From Candidatus Aalborgicola bjergmarkensis (GTDB lineage: Bacteria > Pseudomonadota > Gammaproteobacteria > Burkholderiales > Burkholderiaceae_C), in contig JADJFE010000002.1 of assembly GCA_016708725.1 (NCBI GenBank), positions 186,001-250,000 on the forward strand: 64,000 nucleotides of DNA, in the 5' to 3' direction. Below, one piece after another: positions 16,503 to 24,818 of this stretch. The notes under the pieces are model-generated. The model was not told the DNA's origin and ran no database searches. It saw only the letters and a list, made by a program, of their open reading frames with translations. Both the position numbers and the translations under genes were made by a program. How positions within the stretch are numbered: position 1 is the first letter of the stretch; each line of letters opens with the position of its first letter.

Positions 16503-18323
16503 ATGTCCGACGCCATCATCAACCGCCGCGACCTCGACTTCCAGCTTTTTGAGGTACTGGACACCGAAGCACTCACGGCCCACCCGCGCTTTGCCGAGCA
16601 CAGCCGCGAGACTTTTACGGCGGTACTCGACACGGCACAAGCCATCGCCAGCGAAAAGTTTGCCCCGCACAACCGCAACGCCGATGAAAACGAGCCACAC
16701 CTGGTAGATGGAAAAGTGCGCCTGACCCCCGAGGTTGCCGTAGCGCTGGAAGCCTTTGTGCAAGCGGGTTTCCTGGCGGCCAGCTATGACTTTGCGGAAG
16801 GTGGCATGCAGCTGCCTGCTGTGGTGTCGCAGGCGGCGATGTCGATCTTCGCCAGCGCCAACATGTCCACCACGGTCTACCCCCTGCTCAGCATGGGCAA
16901 CGCCAGCGTGATCCACCGCTACGGTAGCGCGGAACAAAAAAAGACATACTGGGAGCCGCTGATGGCGGGGCGCTTCTTTGGCACCATGGCGCTGACCGAA
17001 CCGCAGGCAGGCTCCGGCCTAGCCGACCTCAAAACCAGCGCCACACCCAACCCGGATGGCAGCTACGCCATACGAGGCAACAAAATCTTCATCTCCGCTG
17101 GCGACCATGCCTTGAGCGACAACATCGTCCACCTGGTACTGGCGCGCATTGAAGGCGCACCGCCCGGCGTCAAGGGCATCTCGCTCTTCATCGTGCCCAA
17201 ATTCCGCGTGCAAGCCGATGGCAGCCTGGGCGCACGCAACGATGTCGCGCTGACCGGACTCATCCACAAAATGGGCTGCCGGGGTGCGACTTCCACCATG
17301 CTGGCCTTCGGGGAAAACGGCGCGTGCCGGGGCGAGTTGGTGGGCGAGCCGCACAAGGGCCTGCGCTACATGTTCCACATGATGAACCAGATTCGCATCG
17401 GCACGGGCATTGGCGCCGTCATGCTGGGGTATAGGGGCTACCAGGCATCGCTGGCCTACGCCAAAGAGCGCCTGCAAGGCCGCGCGCCCACCAGCAAGAA
17501 TCCCGCCGAGCCACCGTTGCCCATCATCGAACACGGCGACGTGCGGCGCATGTTGCTGGCGCAAAAAGCTTATGTGGAAGGCGGCTACGCGCTGTGCCTG
17601 TACTGCGCCCAGCTGGTGGACACCCAGACCACCGGCGCAGACGAAACCGCCCGGCGCGAGGCTGGCATGCTGCTGGAACTGCTCACCCCCATCACCAAGT
17701 CCTGGCCCTCGCAATGGTGCCTGGAAGGCAACAGCCTGGCGATCCAGGTGCATGGCGGCTACGGCTACACCCGCGACTATCCCGTCGAGCAGTATTACCG
17801 CGACAACCGGCTCAACGCCATCCACGAAGGCACCCACGGCATCCAGGCACTCGACCTGCTGGGCCGCAAGGCCTTCATGCACAACGGCGCTGCCAGCCAG
17901 CTGCTGGCGCGTGCCATCCAGCACACACTGGAACAGGCCGACGAAGCCGACAATGCGGCGGAGTTGCAGGAATTCACCACCGCTCTGGGGGCCGCACTCA
18001 TGGACATGGCCAGCACCTTGCAAACCTTGGGCGCCGCCCTGGCAAAGGAGCCCGAGCGGACCCTGGCCAACGCCAGCGTATTCCTCGAAGTCTGCGGCCA
18101 TACCGTCATTGCCTGGATGTGGCTACGCCAAGCACTCGCCGCCCGCCGTGGCCTGGCGACGCATACCTCGACCGACAACGCCGCCGAGCAGGCCTTCTAC
18201 CAGGGCAAACTCAGCACCTGCCGCTGGTTCTACCGCTGGGAATTACCCAAAACCCGCGCCTGGCACGCACTGCTGCGCAGCCTGGACGACACCGCACTGG
18301 CGATGCCGGATGGTGGGTTTTGA
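16503..18323 (+). CDS. acyl-CoA dehydrogenase, copy 1
   Basis: An FAD enzyme that introduces the alpha-beta double bond into acyl-CoA. At 606 residues it belongs to the long FadE/AcdB-like class with an extra C-terminal domain. Visible motifs are the middle-domain MALTEPQAGSGLADLKTSA and the signature GGYGYTRDYPVEQ. The catalytic base lies in IHEGTHGIQALDL (about residue 440). It follows fadH by 12 bases with GAGAAGACC as ribosome site, so both steps of unsaturated acyl degradation are made together. A second copy at 24.8 kb differs by about 25 substitutions and one two-residue insertion. Its 3' 110 bases recur as fragments throughout 28-36.6 kb. Confidence 0.93.
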   Translation: MSDAIINRRDLDFQLFEVLDTEALTAHPRFAEHSRETFTAVLDTAQAIASEKFAPHNRNADENEPHLVDGKVRLTPEVAVALEAFVQAGFLAASYDFAEGGMQLPAVVSQAAMSIFASANMSTTVYPLLSMGNASVIHRYGSAEQKKTYWEPLMAGRFFGTMALTEPQAGSGLADLKTSATPNPDGSYAIRGNKIFISAGDHALSDNIVHLVLARIEGAPPGVKGISLFIVPKFRVQADGSLGARNDVALTGLIHKMGCRGATSTMLAFGENGACRGELVGEPHKGLRYMFHMMNQIRIGTGIGAVMLGYRGYQASLAYAKERLQGRAPTSKNPAEPPLPIIEHGDVRRMLLAQKAYVEGGYALCLYCAQLVDTQTTGADETARREAGMLLELLTPITKSWPSQWCLEGNSLAIQVHGGYGYTRDYPVEQYYRDNRLNAIHEGTHGIQALDLLGRKAFMHNGAASQLLARAIQHTLEQADEADNAAELQEFTTALGAALMDMASTLQTLGAALAKEPERTLANASVFLEVCGHTVIAWMWLRQALAARRGLATHTSTDNAAEQAFYQGKLSTCRWFYRWELPKTRAWHALLRSLDDTALAMPDGGF

Positions 18324-18429
18324 AGCTGTGGGGGTGATCTGGGCGGTAAGCGCCGCGAGTGGCCGTTAGCGAACCTTGGGTAGCGTGGTGGTGCGGCCTT
18401 GGTTGGCTGGCGCGTGTGGCCGATGTGTA

Positions 18430-18525
18430 CAACGTGGAGCTAAGCCGACCGGTGCCGCCACTTACCTCAAACAAAAACCATAAAAACGACGGCACCAAGT
18501 CGGCCTTGAGTGACCAGTTAGCACC
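18430..18525 (-). other. attC-like hairpin site 1
   Basis: A long imperfect inverted repeat (GCCGACCGGTGCCG at 18444-18457 against CGGCACCAAGTCGGC at 18490-18504) is bracketed by CAAC (18430-18433) and GTTAGC (18518-18523), as in integron attC sites. It lies just after the stop of the minus-strand TOPRIM gene, where an attC would follow its cassette. The core boxes only partly match RYYYAAC/GTTRRRY, so the assignment is tentative. Confidence 0.4.
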
Positions 18526-18549
18526 TACTATTGGCTATAAGTATCATAC

Positions 18550-19284
18550 TTAAACAAGAAAATTATCAATTTTACAAATCAACTCATCTAACTCATTTAT
18601 TTTTCTGCCGAGTGTTAAATAAATGTCCGAGTAATCCAAGCATTCAACTGTGCGCTCTATTTTATTTTTTCTCTTTCTATTTTTACCGTCTAAATATGAT
18701 TTTCCTGCGAGTTGATAAATTGCATGTAGGTCTTCCGCTGGGTGATCTCGAGTTGTCATATCATCATTACAAGGATCAAATCCAACTCTTGACACTATAA
18801 AAGAATTGGTAAGTATTGTATCAACAAACTGGAAATGCTTGCATTCCGCCAAAAACCAAGATTCCACTTCTCTTACAGCAATAATGATTGAGGTATTGAT
18901 AGGTAATGGTAGTGCTATTTTAACACCATTTCTTACGACTCCATTTCTTAAGTTAGATTGAAACAGTTGTAAATCTGTCCTAGGATACAAGTCTAGCAGA
19001 CCTACAATTTCCGTGTATCCTTGTAAAAACAGGCGCTGATAGTCTTCTAGCATCCTAGATTTAACGCCACCATCTCCTGCACAATCAAAAATAAGAGCAT
19101 GATGTCTTGGGTTACTTGGTTGAGAGGTTGTTTTTGGATATATTTCTGTACAACAGTTCTTTCCCGCTCCTTGGAAACGTTCTAGCTTAATCTCTATGTT
19201 CTTTTGACCTGCAATTTCTATTAAAAGTTTATTTATAAATAACTGCTCTGTCAGCCCTTCAACATAAAATGCAATCTTTTTCAT
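18550..19284 (-). CDS. DUF4276/TOPRIM-like protein (candidate defence effector)
   Basis: A 244-residue protein from an AT-rich gene unlike the surrounding backbone. The start FYVEGLTEQLFINKLL fits the TOPRIM glutamate motif of DUF4276. Later motifs are IVGLLDLYPRTDL, EVESWFLAE and a RDHPAEDLHAIYQLAG tail segment, which I recall as DUF4276 features. TOPRIM domains cleave or join nucleic acid phosphodiesters. It is read six bases after the AAA ATPase gene on the same strand, so the two are one operon. ATPase plus TOPRIM pairs are known anti-phage modules (PARIS, OLD/Gabija); this exact family pairing is less described. Function as defence is inferred. Confidence 0.7.
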   Translation of the reverse strand: MKKIAFYVEGLTEQLFINKLLIEIAGQKNIEIKLERFQGAGKNCCTEIYPKTTSQPSNPRHHALIFDCAGDGGVKSRMLEDYQRLFLQGYTEIVGLLDLYPRTDLQLFQSNLRNGVVRNGVKIALPLPINTSIIIAVREVESWFLAECKHFQFVDTILTNSFIVSRVGFDPCNDDMTTRDHPAEDLHAIYQLAGKSYLDGKNRKRKNKIERTVECLDYSDIYLTLGRKINELDELICKIDNFLV

Positions 19285-19290
19285 AAGAGA

Positions 19291-20454
19291 CTAATCCTCT
19301 GCATTATCAATATAAAATTCAGAGGACAAGAAATCAAAATTACTCAACCCTGTATACTTGAAATCTTCAAATGTTGCTTTTGAATTTCTATGATTGTAAA
19401 ACAAAGATTTTTTAGAAACCCTCTGAATAACAGACCAATACTCTAGAGGAACCTCATTCATTACAAATCTATCATTAGTTGTCATGATAACCTGAACAGA
19501 TGAGCCAGAAACTTTTTGAATAATTAAATTAATAAGAGTTTTCGATCTGTCAAAATCAAGACCTTCTCCAATATCATCAATTAAAATACAACTTGGCGCC
19601 ACACTCAAAAGAGAGTAATTTAATTGTATTAGCAAAGACAAAACCCTAAACATACCCTGCGACATTTCTCTTTGATCGGTAATATCATCCAGTTCATTTT
19701 CTTTAACTGTTAAACCATATCCTGTAATAGGGAAATTTTTCAAAGGTTTAGCATCTATATCCTTTATGTCATAAGATATAGCTTTCATATCAGCTATAAT
19801 TCCATTACTAAATGAATCTGGAAATAAGCGCTTACCTCGAATAAAAGCTTCGGTAACTTCGTGACCATCTTTTAAATCCACTTCATCATCATCTTTGATC
19901 GCATCCAAATCTCTTAGGTATGCATTTTTGCCTAATTGATCTCCGAATCTGTAGTGGCTTAAATTCTTACCCCAAAAATATAGCTTTTCAAAAAAAGAAT
20001 GTTGTTTTTTATCTCTCTTTGAGACAGCCAAGACACCATCATCAGTCTGAAAATCCAGAAAATCGTTGGCCCCTTCATACCACAACTTTCCTAATGATCT
20101 ATTGAGTTTCTCTACACCGTTAACAGTAAGAGTTTCATCGGTAATTTTTCCTTCTGCAAAATTTATATAATAATCAATTGATTCATTTTCATCAGTAAAT
20201 TTTAGTGAATACTCTGCTGTTCCATAACCTAGCGTGTTAAGTACGGACAGCTTTACATCGCTTGATAACAAATCCGCAATATGTCTTATTGCATTAATAG
20301 TTCTGCTTTTTCCAGATGCATTTTTTCCAACAATAAGGTTCACATTATCTAATGTTAACCATTGTTCGAAATTCCCTTCTTTAGGTCTTCCTTCAACGGC
20401 CCATTCATTAGGTTGACCTTTAAATCGGCAAAATTTCAATGCCTTTAAGTTCAT
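19291..20454 (-). CDS. AAA/ABC-type ATPase (SMC/OLD-like), partner of TOPRIM protein
   Basis: A 387-residue ATPase with Walker A GKNASGKSRT (about residues 43-52), a signature-like SQGMFRVLSLL (about 265), Walker B SCILIDDIGEGLDF (about 290) and the segment VIMTTNDRFVMN. The long insert between the two halves is typical of AAA_21/OLD-like ATPases rather than of transporters. No membrane segment is seen. The gene is AT-rich, as is its downstream partner, which suggests the pair was acquired together. A sensor ATPase that controls a TOPRIM nuclease is the likely role by analogy with PARIS AriA/AriB. Confidence 0.75.
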   Translation of the reverse strand: MNLKALKFCRFKGQPNEWAVEGRPKEGNFEQWLTLDNVNLIVGKNASGKSRTINAIRHIADLLSSDVKLSVLNTLGYGTAEYSLKFTDENESIDYYINFAEGKITDETLTVNGVEKLNRSLGKLWYEGANDFLDFQTDDGVLAVSKRDKKQHSFFEKLYFWGKNLSHYRFGDQLGKNAYLRDLDAIKDDDEVDLKDGHEVTEAFIRGKRLFPDSFSNGIIADMKAISYDIKDIDAKPLKNFPITGYGLTVKENELDDITDQREMSQGMFRVLSLLIQLNYSLLSVAPSCILIDDIGEGLDFDRSKTLINLIIQKVSGSSVQVIMTTNDRFVMNEVPLEYWSVIQRVSKKSLFYNHRNSKATFEDFKYTGLSNFDFLSSEFYIDNAED

Positions 20455-20497
20455 TTCCGCAACTCCAAAGTTAAAAATAATGGTAGCTTAAAATGAA

Positions 20498-20976
20498 TTC
20501 GCTAACCTAATGTCTGGAGACACACCCGTGTCTCCCTAACATGGCGGTTGCTCCATAACATGGCTGGACGAAACCCCTGCAACCCCGCATGAAATAAGAC
20601 TTTCATCCAATATTCTGTATGCATCAGCAGTCATAATATCCCAGAAAAACCAGCACGCCGGTTTTCGCGCCAACCCGGCTGCTGGATCAAGTACGTGCAC
20701 AGATGCGCCACCGGCACTATAGCCTCAGCGCCAAAGAGATATACCTGTACGGGGCGATTTTTTTGTTCGCTGACGTGGGAGCAACGCAATATGTCCGTTC
20801 CCACCCGAACCCCAAACCAGTGCCTGAGAAAACCCGAAAAACTCCCATTTCAATAGCTGTTCCCGCACGTTTCATGGGGCTTTCAAGCCGATTAGCTCAA
20901 AATTTAACCCAAAAACCACCCCATCACACACCAGCCGCCCGGCAAGGCGGGGAGAACCTGGAAGTCTTGTTAGGCT
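20498..20976. repeat. repeat R1, copy A
   Basis: First copy of the long dispersed repeat. It begins with CTAACCTAATGT and a GGAGACA/TGTCTCC hairpin, and continues through the CCAGCACGCCGG and CACCGGCACTATAGCC landmarks. It then holds the left half of the palindromic element (AATAGCTGTTCCCGCACG) and ends at CTTGTTAGGC. The right half of the palindrome is missing. It fills the gap between the AAA gene and the papain-like gene. It contains no conserved open frame. Confidence 0.85.
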
Positions 20977-20982
20977 AGATGT

Positions 20983-22395
20983 TTACCAATGAATAACTTG
21001 AATGTCTAAGTCCTGCGCTGTCATGGCAACTTCTATACCTTCTTCGTTTGCACGAAATGCTGGGGCCTCATAACGCTGCATATACGAAACATAAGTATCC
21101 GCCTTCAATAATCCATCTGATGGATCTAAGTAGGACACCCAATAATTATTCGACTTGCGATCTAGAAAAACACCTGTCAGCACGGTCGCATGCCTTCCGA
21201 ACTGATTATCAATGGTAAACCATACTGGTCCAAAATCTTTTAAAAGTGAAACCAGGCCATTTTCAGAATAACTTTGTGGTGCAGCGTATTTCAGATTGGC
21301 CGACAATAATAATGTCAACTTGTAGCTATTAGGTAAAGGCGCATCGCGCTCATATAAAGATAGAAACTGAAGTCCCAAACTTTTAACAGCCTCATTTTCA
21401 TCAATTTCTTGACTCAACCTCCAAGAAGTCATCATTGCTATAGCTGCAACCCAGCAACGGTTAGAAGAGGATTGCTTTACAGGATAAATATCTTCCAACC
21501 AAACTAATTTTTCGAACTTATATAAAGTTTGCGGCAAGCTGGATTGAAGTTTTGTCAACGGCACCGATGTGGGAGCGGTAGTTTTAGCTTTTTCATGCAA
21601 AATATTAGTAAGAGTGGATGCTTCTTCATTGGTAAGCTGTTCTCGACGAGATTTCATGATGAGCCGAGCAAGATCATCCCCACTACCTGATTCTCCCGGT
21701 TGCAAGTCCAAGACATTGATGGGTCTGAACGAAACAACTTTTTGTGTTTTAACAGCATCTTGCTCGGTGTAGATGCTTCCATTTGCACCAAAAGCCATGC
21801 CTTTTATTTTTCCATCACCAGTTTGCTTTCGGAATCGTCTAACTGTTATATCAGTGACAATTACATTGTCTATAAAAAAGTAATCCTTGTTTGGTATGGG
21901 GTGAACCTTTCCTAGAGACTGAAATGGAATATCAGTTTGATTTTTATAGCCAAGCACTAGCTGATTTCTTATTGTTACTTCGGCAAGCTCATCACCAGTG
22001 GCGTCACCAGAAGTAAGTTGAAAACGACCGCCAAAATTTGCTTTTGCAGAAACTATCCCATGATATAATTTTTCTTCGATAATTTTCGTCTTAATCAAGT
22101 CACGCGATGGTCGATTCCTAGGGTCAAACGACCAAGTGACTTTTCCATCTTCAGATTGTGTGCGAATGGCTATAGCCCCTATCAAGTCCATTATCGAATC
22201 TTCATCAGCAGAAAGCGCTGGCATACTAACATAGCCACTTGCTATCTGATCAAGTACATTTTCATTGATTTCAACTTGAACATCACTAAATGACACAGTA
22301 TCGTTGACCATCTTAGATTTAAGAATAAATGCACCAACAGCTGATCCAATAAGCACTACTGCTAAAAGAATAGATATTTTTATATTCATCTTCAC
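20983..22395 (-). CDS. membrane-anchored papain-like (AvrRpt2/C70-type) cysteine protease
   Basis: A 470-residue protein from an AT-rich gene. Residues 5-26 form one N-terminal membrane segment (ISILLAVVLIGSAVGAFIL). The middle 250 residues resemble nothing I can name. The C-terminal 160 residues carry a papain-like core: the nucleophile in NRCWVAAIAMMTSW (preceded by a Gln-containing VKQSSS), the histidine in FGRHATVLTGV and an acid in SYLDPSDG. This matches the family of the bacterial effector AvrRpt2. The catalytic part should face the periplasm or outside. The stop lies just before GCCTAAC, a perfect attC-type core box. Role unknown; a toxin or contact-dependent effector is possible. Confidence 0.65.
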   Translation of the reverse strand: MKMNIKISILLAVVLIGSAVGAFILKSKMVNDTVSFSDVQVEINENVLDQIASGYVSMPALSADEDSIMDLIGAIAIRTQSEDGKVTWSFDPRNRPSRDLIKTKIIEEKLYHGIVSAKANFGGRFQLTSGDATGDELAEVTIRNQLVLGYKNQTDIPFQSLGKVHPIPNKDYFFIDNVIVTDITVRRFRKQTGDGKIKGMAFGANGSIYTEQDAVKTQKVVSFRPINVLDLQPGESGSGDDLARLIMKSRREQLTNEEASTLTNILHEKAKTTAPTSVPLTKLQSSLPQTLYKFEKLVWLEDIYPVKQSSSNRCWVAAIAMMTSWRLSQEIDENEAVKSLGLQFLSLYERDAPLPNSYKLTLLLSANLKYAAPQSYSENGLVSLLKDFGPVWFTIDNQFGRHATVLTGVFLDRKSNNYWVSYLDPSDGLLKADTYVSYMQRYEAPAFRANEEGIEVAMTAQDLDIQVIHW

Positions 22396-22516
22396 ACATC
22401 TTGAAAAATTTTATATGCAAACAGTTCGTGATGATCGGACAAAGCCATTTAAACGCTCTATCCGGTATTCCGAACCCGACTTTTCTCATAGGGTGACGTA
22501 CCCTAAAAAATAACCT

Positions 22517-22587
22517 GCCTAACGTCCAAGTTTAGGGACAGGCAAAAGCGAAGCTTTTGGCTGTCCGCTGGAACGAACTGTTAGAGG
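22517..22587 (-). other. attC-like recombination site 2 (best match)
   Basis: GCCTAAC (22517-22523) is a perfect RYYYAAC core. A 14-bp inverted repeat follows, GGACAG-G-CAAAAGC against GCTTTTG-G-CTGTCC (22536-22549 and 22553-22566), with one G-G mismatch like an extrahelical base. It ends in CTGTTAG (22578-22584). The stop of the minus-strand gene beginning at 23219 falls in the terminal core, as in integron cassettes. The site is read on the minus strand. Confidence 0.65.
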
Positions 22588-23219
22588 TTTTGTCTGGAAG
22601 AGAGTTGCCATATGTGTTCTCTATCCAAAATACACACGAGCTCAAATTGATCGAGTGCCGTACACATTGTTGTACCAACTAGCTTAATGCAACTATCCCA
22701 TTCAGTTGGGTGTGATTCGTCCTTACAATAAATTATAAGAGCGGTGCCTTTTGGGTATTCCTTTCCGAGTTTCTTTGCTAGAACTCTCGCCAGAATTCTT
22801 CCCCGCTCAGCTACCCATTCTGAGTCGCGCTTTATCGCTGTTACAACCCCATTCCTATGGAGTTCAGTACGTGTCTTGTGCTCGGTTTGATCCTCGAGGG
22901 ATGTAACCTCAATGAAGTTAATTTTAGAACCACTATCGTGCTCATGTTCAACGGTTGCATCGTATGTCTGATTCCCTAACTTCAGGGAAACTTTGGCTTG
23001 TGGCGCCTCAAGCTTTAGAAATAGTTCACAGAAATATCCAATTGGTACCATTTCATCACATAGTTCTTTCGCTAGGCCGATGCGCTTGAGAAATTGTTCC
23101 TCACCAAATGGCGTACTTCTAACAAGTGCGCATAAATTCCAAGATTTCTGAAGATATTCAGCAACTGAATATTTACGCTGCATTTTTTCTTGAAGCCATT
23201 CGTTCGTAATTTGAATCAT
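22581..23219 (-). CDS. cassette protein of unknown function
   Basis: A 212-residue soluble protein with no signal peptide or membrane segment. The middle (about residues 80-110) is a strand-rich segment with charged EHEHDSGSKINFIEVTS, resembling the core strand of a restriction-like nuclease, but without a clear D-ExK set. I do not recognise the family. The start is ATG 23219 (MIQITNEWLQ). The stop lies inside the attC-like site, and a GTTAGGC core sits about 35 bases upstream of the start, so the gene is a self-contained cassette. Base composition is lower in GC than the flanking backbone. Confidence 0.6.
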   Translation of the reverse strand: MIQITNEWLQEKMQRKYSVAEYLQKSWNLCALVRSTPFGEEQFLKRIGLAKELCDEMVPIGYFCELFLKLEAPQAKVSLKLGNQTYDATVEHEHDSGSKINFIEVTSLEDQTEHKTRTELHRNGVVTAIKRDSEWVAERGRILARVLAKKLGKEYPKGTALIIYCKDESHPTEWDSCIKLVGTTMCTALDQFELVCILDREHIWQLSSRQNL

Positions 23220-23254
23220 ATTGATCGCTTCGAAGCCAAAAACCAGGGGAAAGG

Positions 23255-23866
23255 ATGCCTAACTCAATATGAAGAGACACTCTCGCGTCTCCGTAACATG
23301 GCCGGGCAACATCCGCGCAAACCCGCATGAAATAAGGCTTGTAGCCGACATTCTGTATGCATAAACAGTCATAACATCCCCAGAAAAACCAGCACGCCGG
23401 TTTTTGCGCCAACCCGGTTGCTGGATCAAGTACGTGCGCAGATGCGCCACCGGCACTATAGCCCAAGAGTTGAAGTGGCCTATTTGTATTGAGCGAATTT
23501 TTTTGTTCGCCGACATGGGCACAATGCAATATACCTAGCCCACCAGTAACCAAAGCTCTCCGCACCGAATTCTGCGTGTGCAGTCATCCAGCCAGGAGAA
23601 ATCCGACAAACTCCCATTTCAATAGCTGTCTCCGCAGGCTCCATGAGGCCTTCAAGCCGATCAGCTCAAAATTCAACCCAAAAACCACCCCGCCACACAC
23701 CACCAGCAGCCCGGCTAGGTGGGATGGTTTTGGGTTGGTAGCCCCGGAATAAAGAGAAAATATGGCTGTACCCCTCATGGAATAAGCGACAACAGCTACA
23801 AATGTAGAAGCACTCTACAGCAGGGAGCAGGCCATAAACTCTACTGCGACACGGAAACAAAGTAGC
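23255..23866. repeat. repeat R1, copy B
   Basis: The longest unbroken R1 copy. It starts at GCCTAAC with a GAGACAC/GCGTCTC hairpin and carries all landmarks and the complete palindromic element (about 23619-23810). Its right extension is the second type, CAGCAGGGAGCAGGCCATAA, shared only with copy G. It abuts the truncated fadH copy. Confidence 0.85.
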
Positions 23867-23872
23867 ATCAAT

Positions 23873-24797
23873 ACCCGCCACCACCCCCAAACGCATCGCA
23901 GTAGTCGGCGCCGGCCCGGCGGGCATGGCCGCAGCCACTTTGCTGGCCGAGCGCGGGCATCAGGTCACGCTGTTTGACGCTGCGGCGGATGTGGGCGGCC
24001 AGTTCAACCTGGCGCGCAAGATTCCGGGCAAGGAGGAGTTTGCGGAAACGCTGCGCTACTTCCGCAACCGCCTGAACGAACTCAAAGTGGACTTGCAATT
24101 CAAGCGCCATGTCAGCGCAGATGACCTCAAAGGCTATGCCCATGTGGTGCTTGCCACCGGCATTGTGCCGCGCACGCCCGCGATTGACGGCATCCACCAC
24201 CCCAAGGTCACCAGCTACATCGACCTGATCGAAGGCCGCAAACAGGCCGGTAAACGGGTGGCCATCATCGGCGCCGGTGGCATTGGTTTTGACGTGGCCG
24301 AATTGCTCAGCCACGCCAACCCACACAGCGATGACCCCGCCAGCCCCGTCAACCTGGAAGCCTACCAGAAGGAATGGGGCATTGACGTTCAGTATGGCGA
24401 TGTGCGTGGCGGCCTGACCGCACCACAAATGCCAGCCGCTGTACGCGAAATCTGGCTGCTGCAACGCAAGACCGGCAAGCTCGGCGAAGGCCTGGCACGC
24501 ACCACCGGCTGGGCGCGGCGCCTGCTGCTGCAAAAGCGCGACGTACACATGCTGGGCGGCGTGGAGTACCGCAAAATCGACGATGCCGGTCTGCACATTG
24601 CCATCGACGGCAAGGATCAACTGCTCGACGTGGACACCGTGGTCATCTGCGCCGGGCAGGACCCGCGCCGCGAACTGGTACAAGGTCTGGCTGCGCTGGG
24701 CATCGCCTACACCCTGGTGGGCGGTGCCGATGTGGCCGCTGAACTCGATGCCAAGCGCGCCATTGCACAAGCAACCGAAGTGGCACTGGAACTCTGA
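23873..24797 (+). pseudogene. 5'-truncated second copy of fadH
   Basis: Homology to fadH copy 1 begins near 23873 (ATTPKRIAVVGAGPAG in frame), so only the C-terminal FAD/NADPH part (about 300 codons) remains. The barrel and the iron-sulfur ligands are absent. The frame is open but its first start codon, ATG 23925, lies inside the dinucleotide-binding motif after the glycines, so a working enzyme is unlikely. Copy B of R1 lies directly upstream where the rest should be. It is followed by an intact acyl-CoA dehydrogenase at the same relative spacing as in copy 1. Confidence 0.85.
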
Positions 24798-24818
24798 CCC
24801 ACCACAGCAAGCCTAGCC

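Noticed and set aside
15663..18101. Long minus-strand frames opposite fadH and the dehydrogenase (and again at 25068-26423)
   Set aside because: They are shadows of GC-rich coding sequence on the plus strand and recur only because the region is duplicated.
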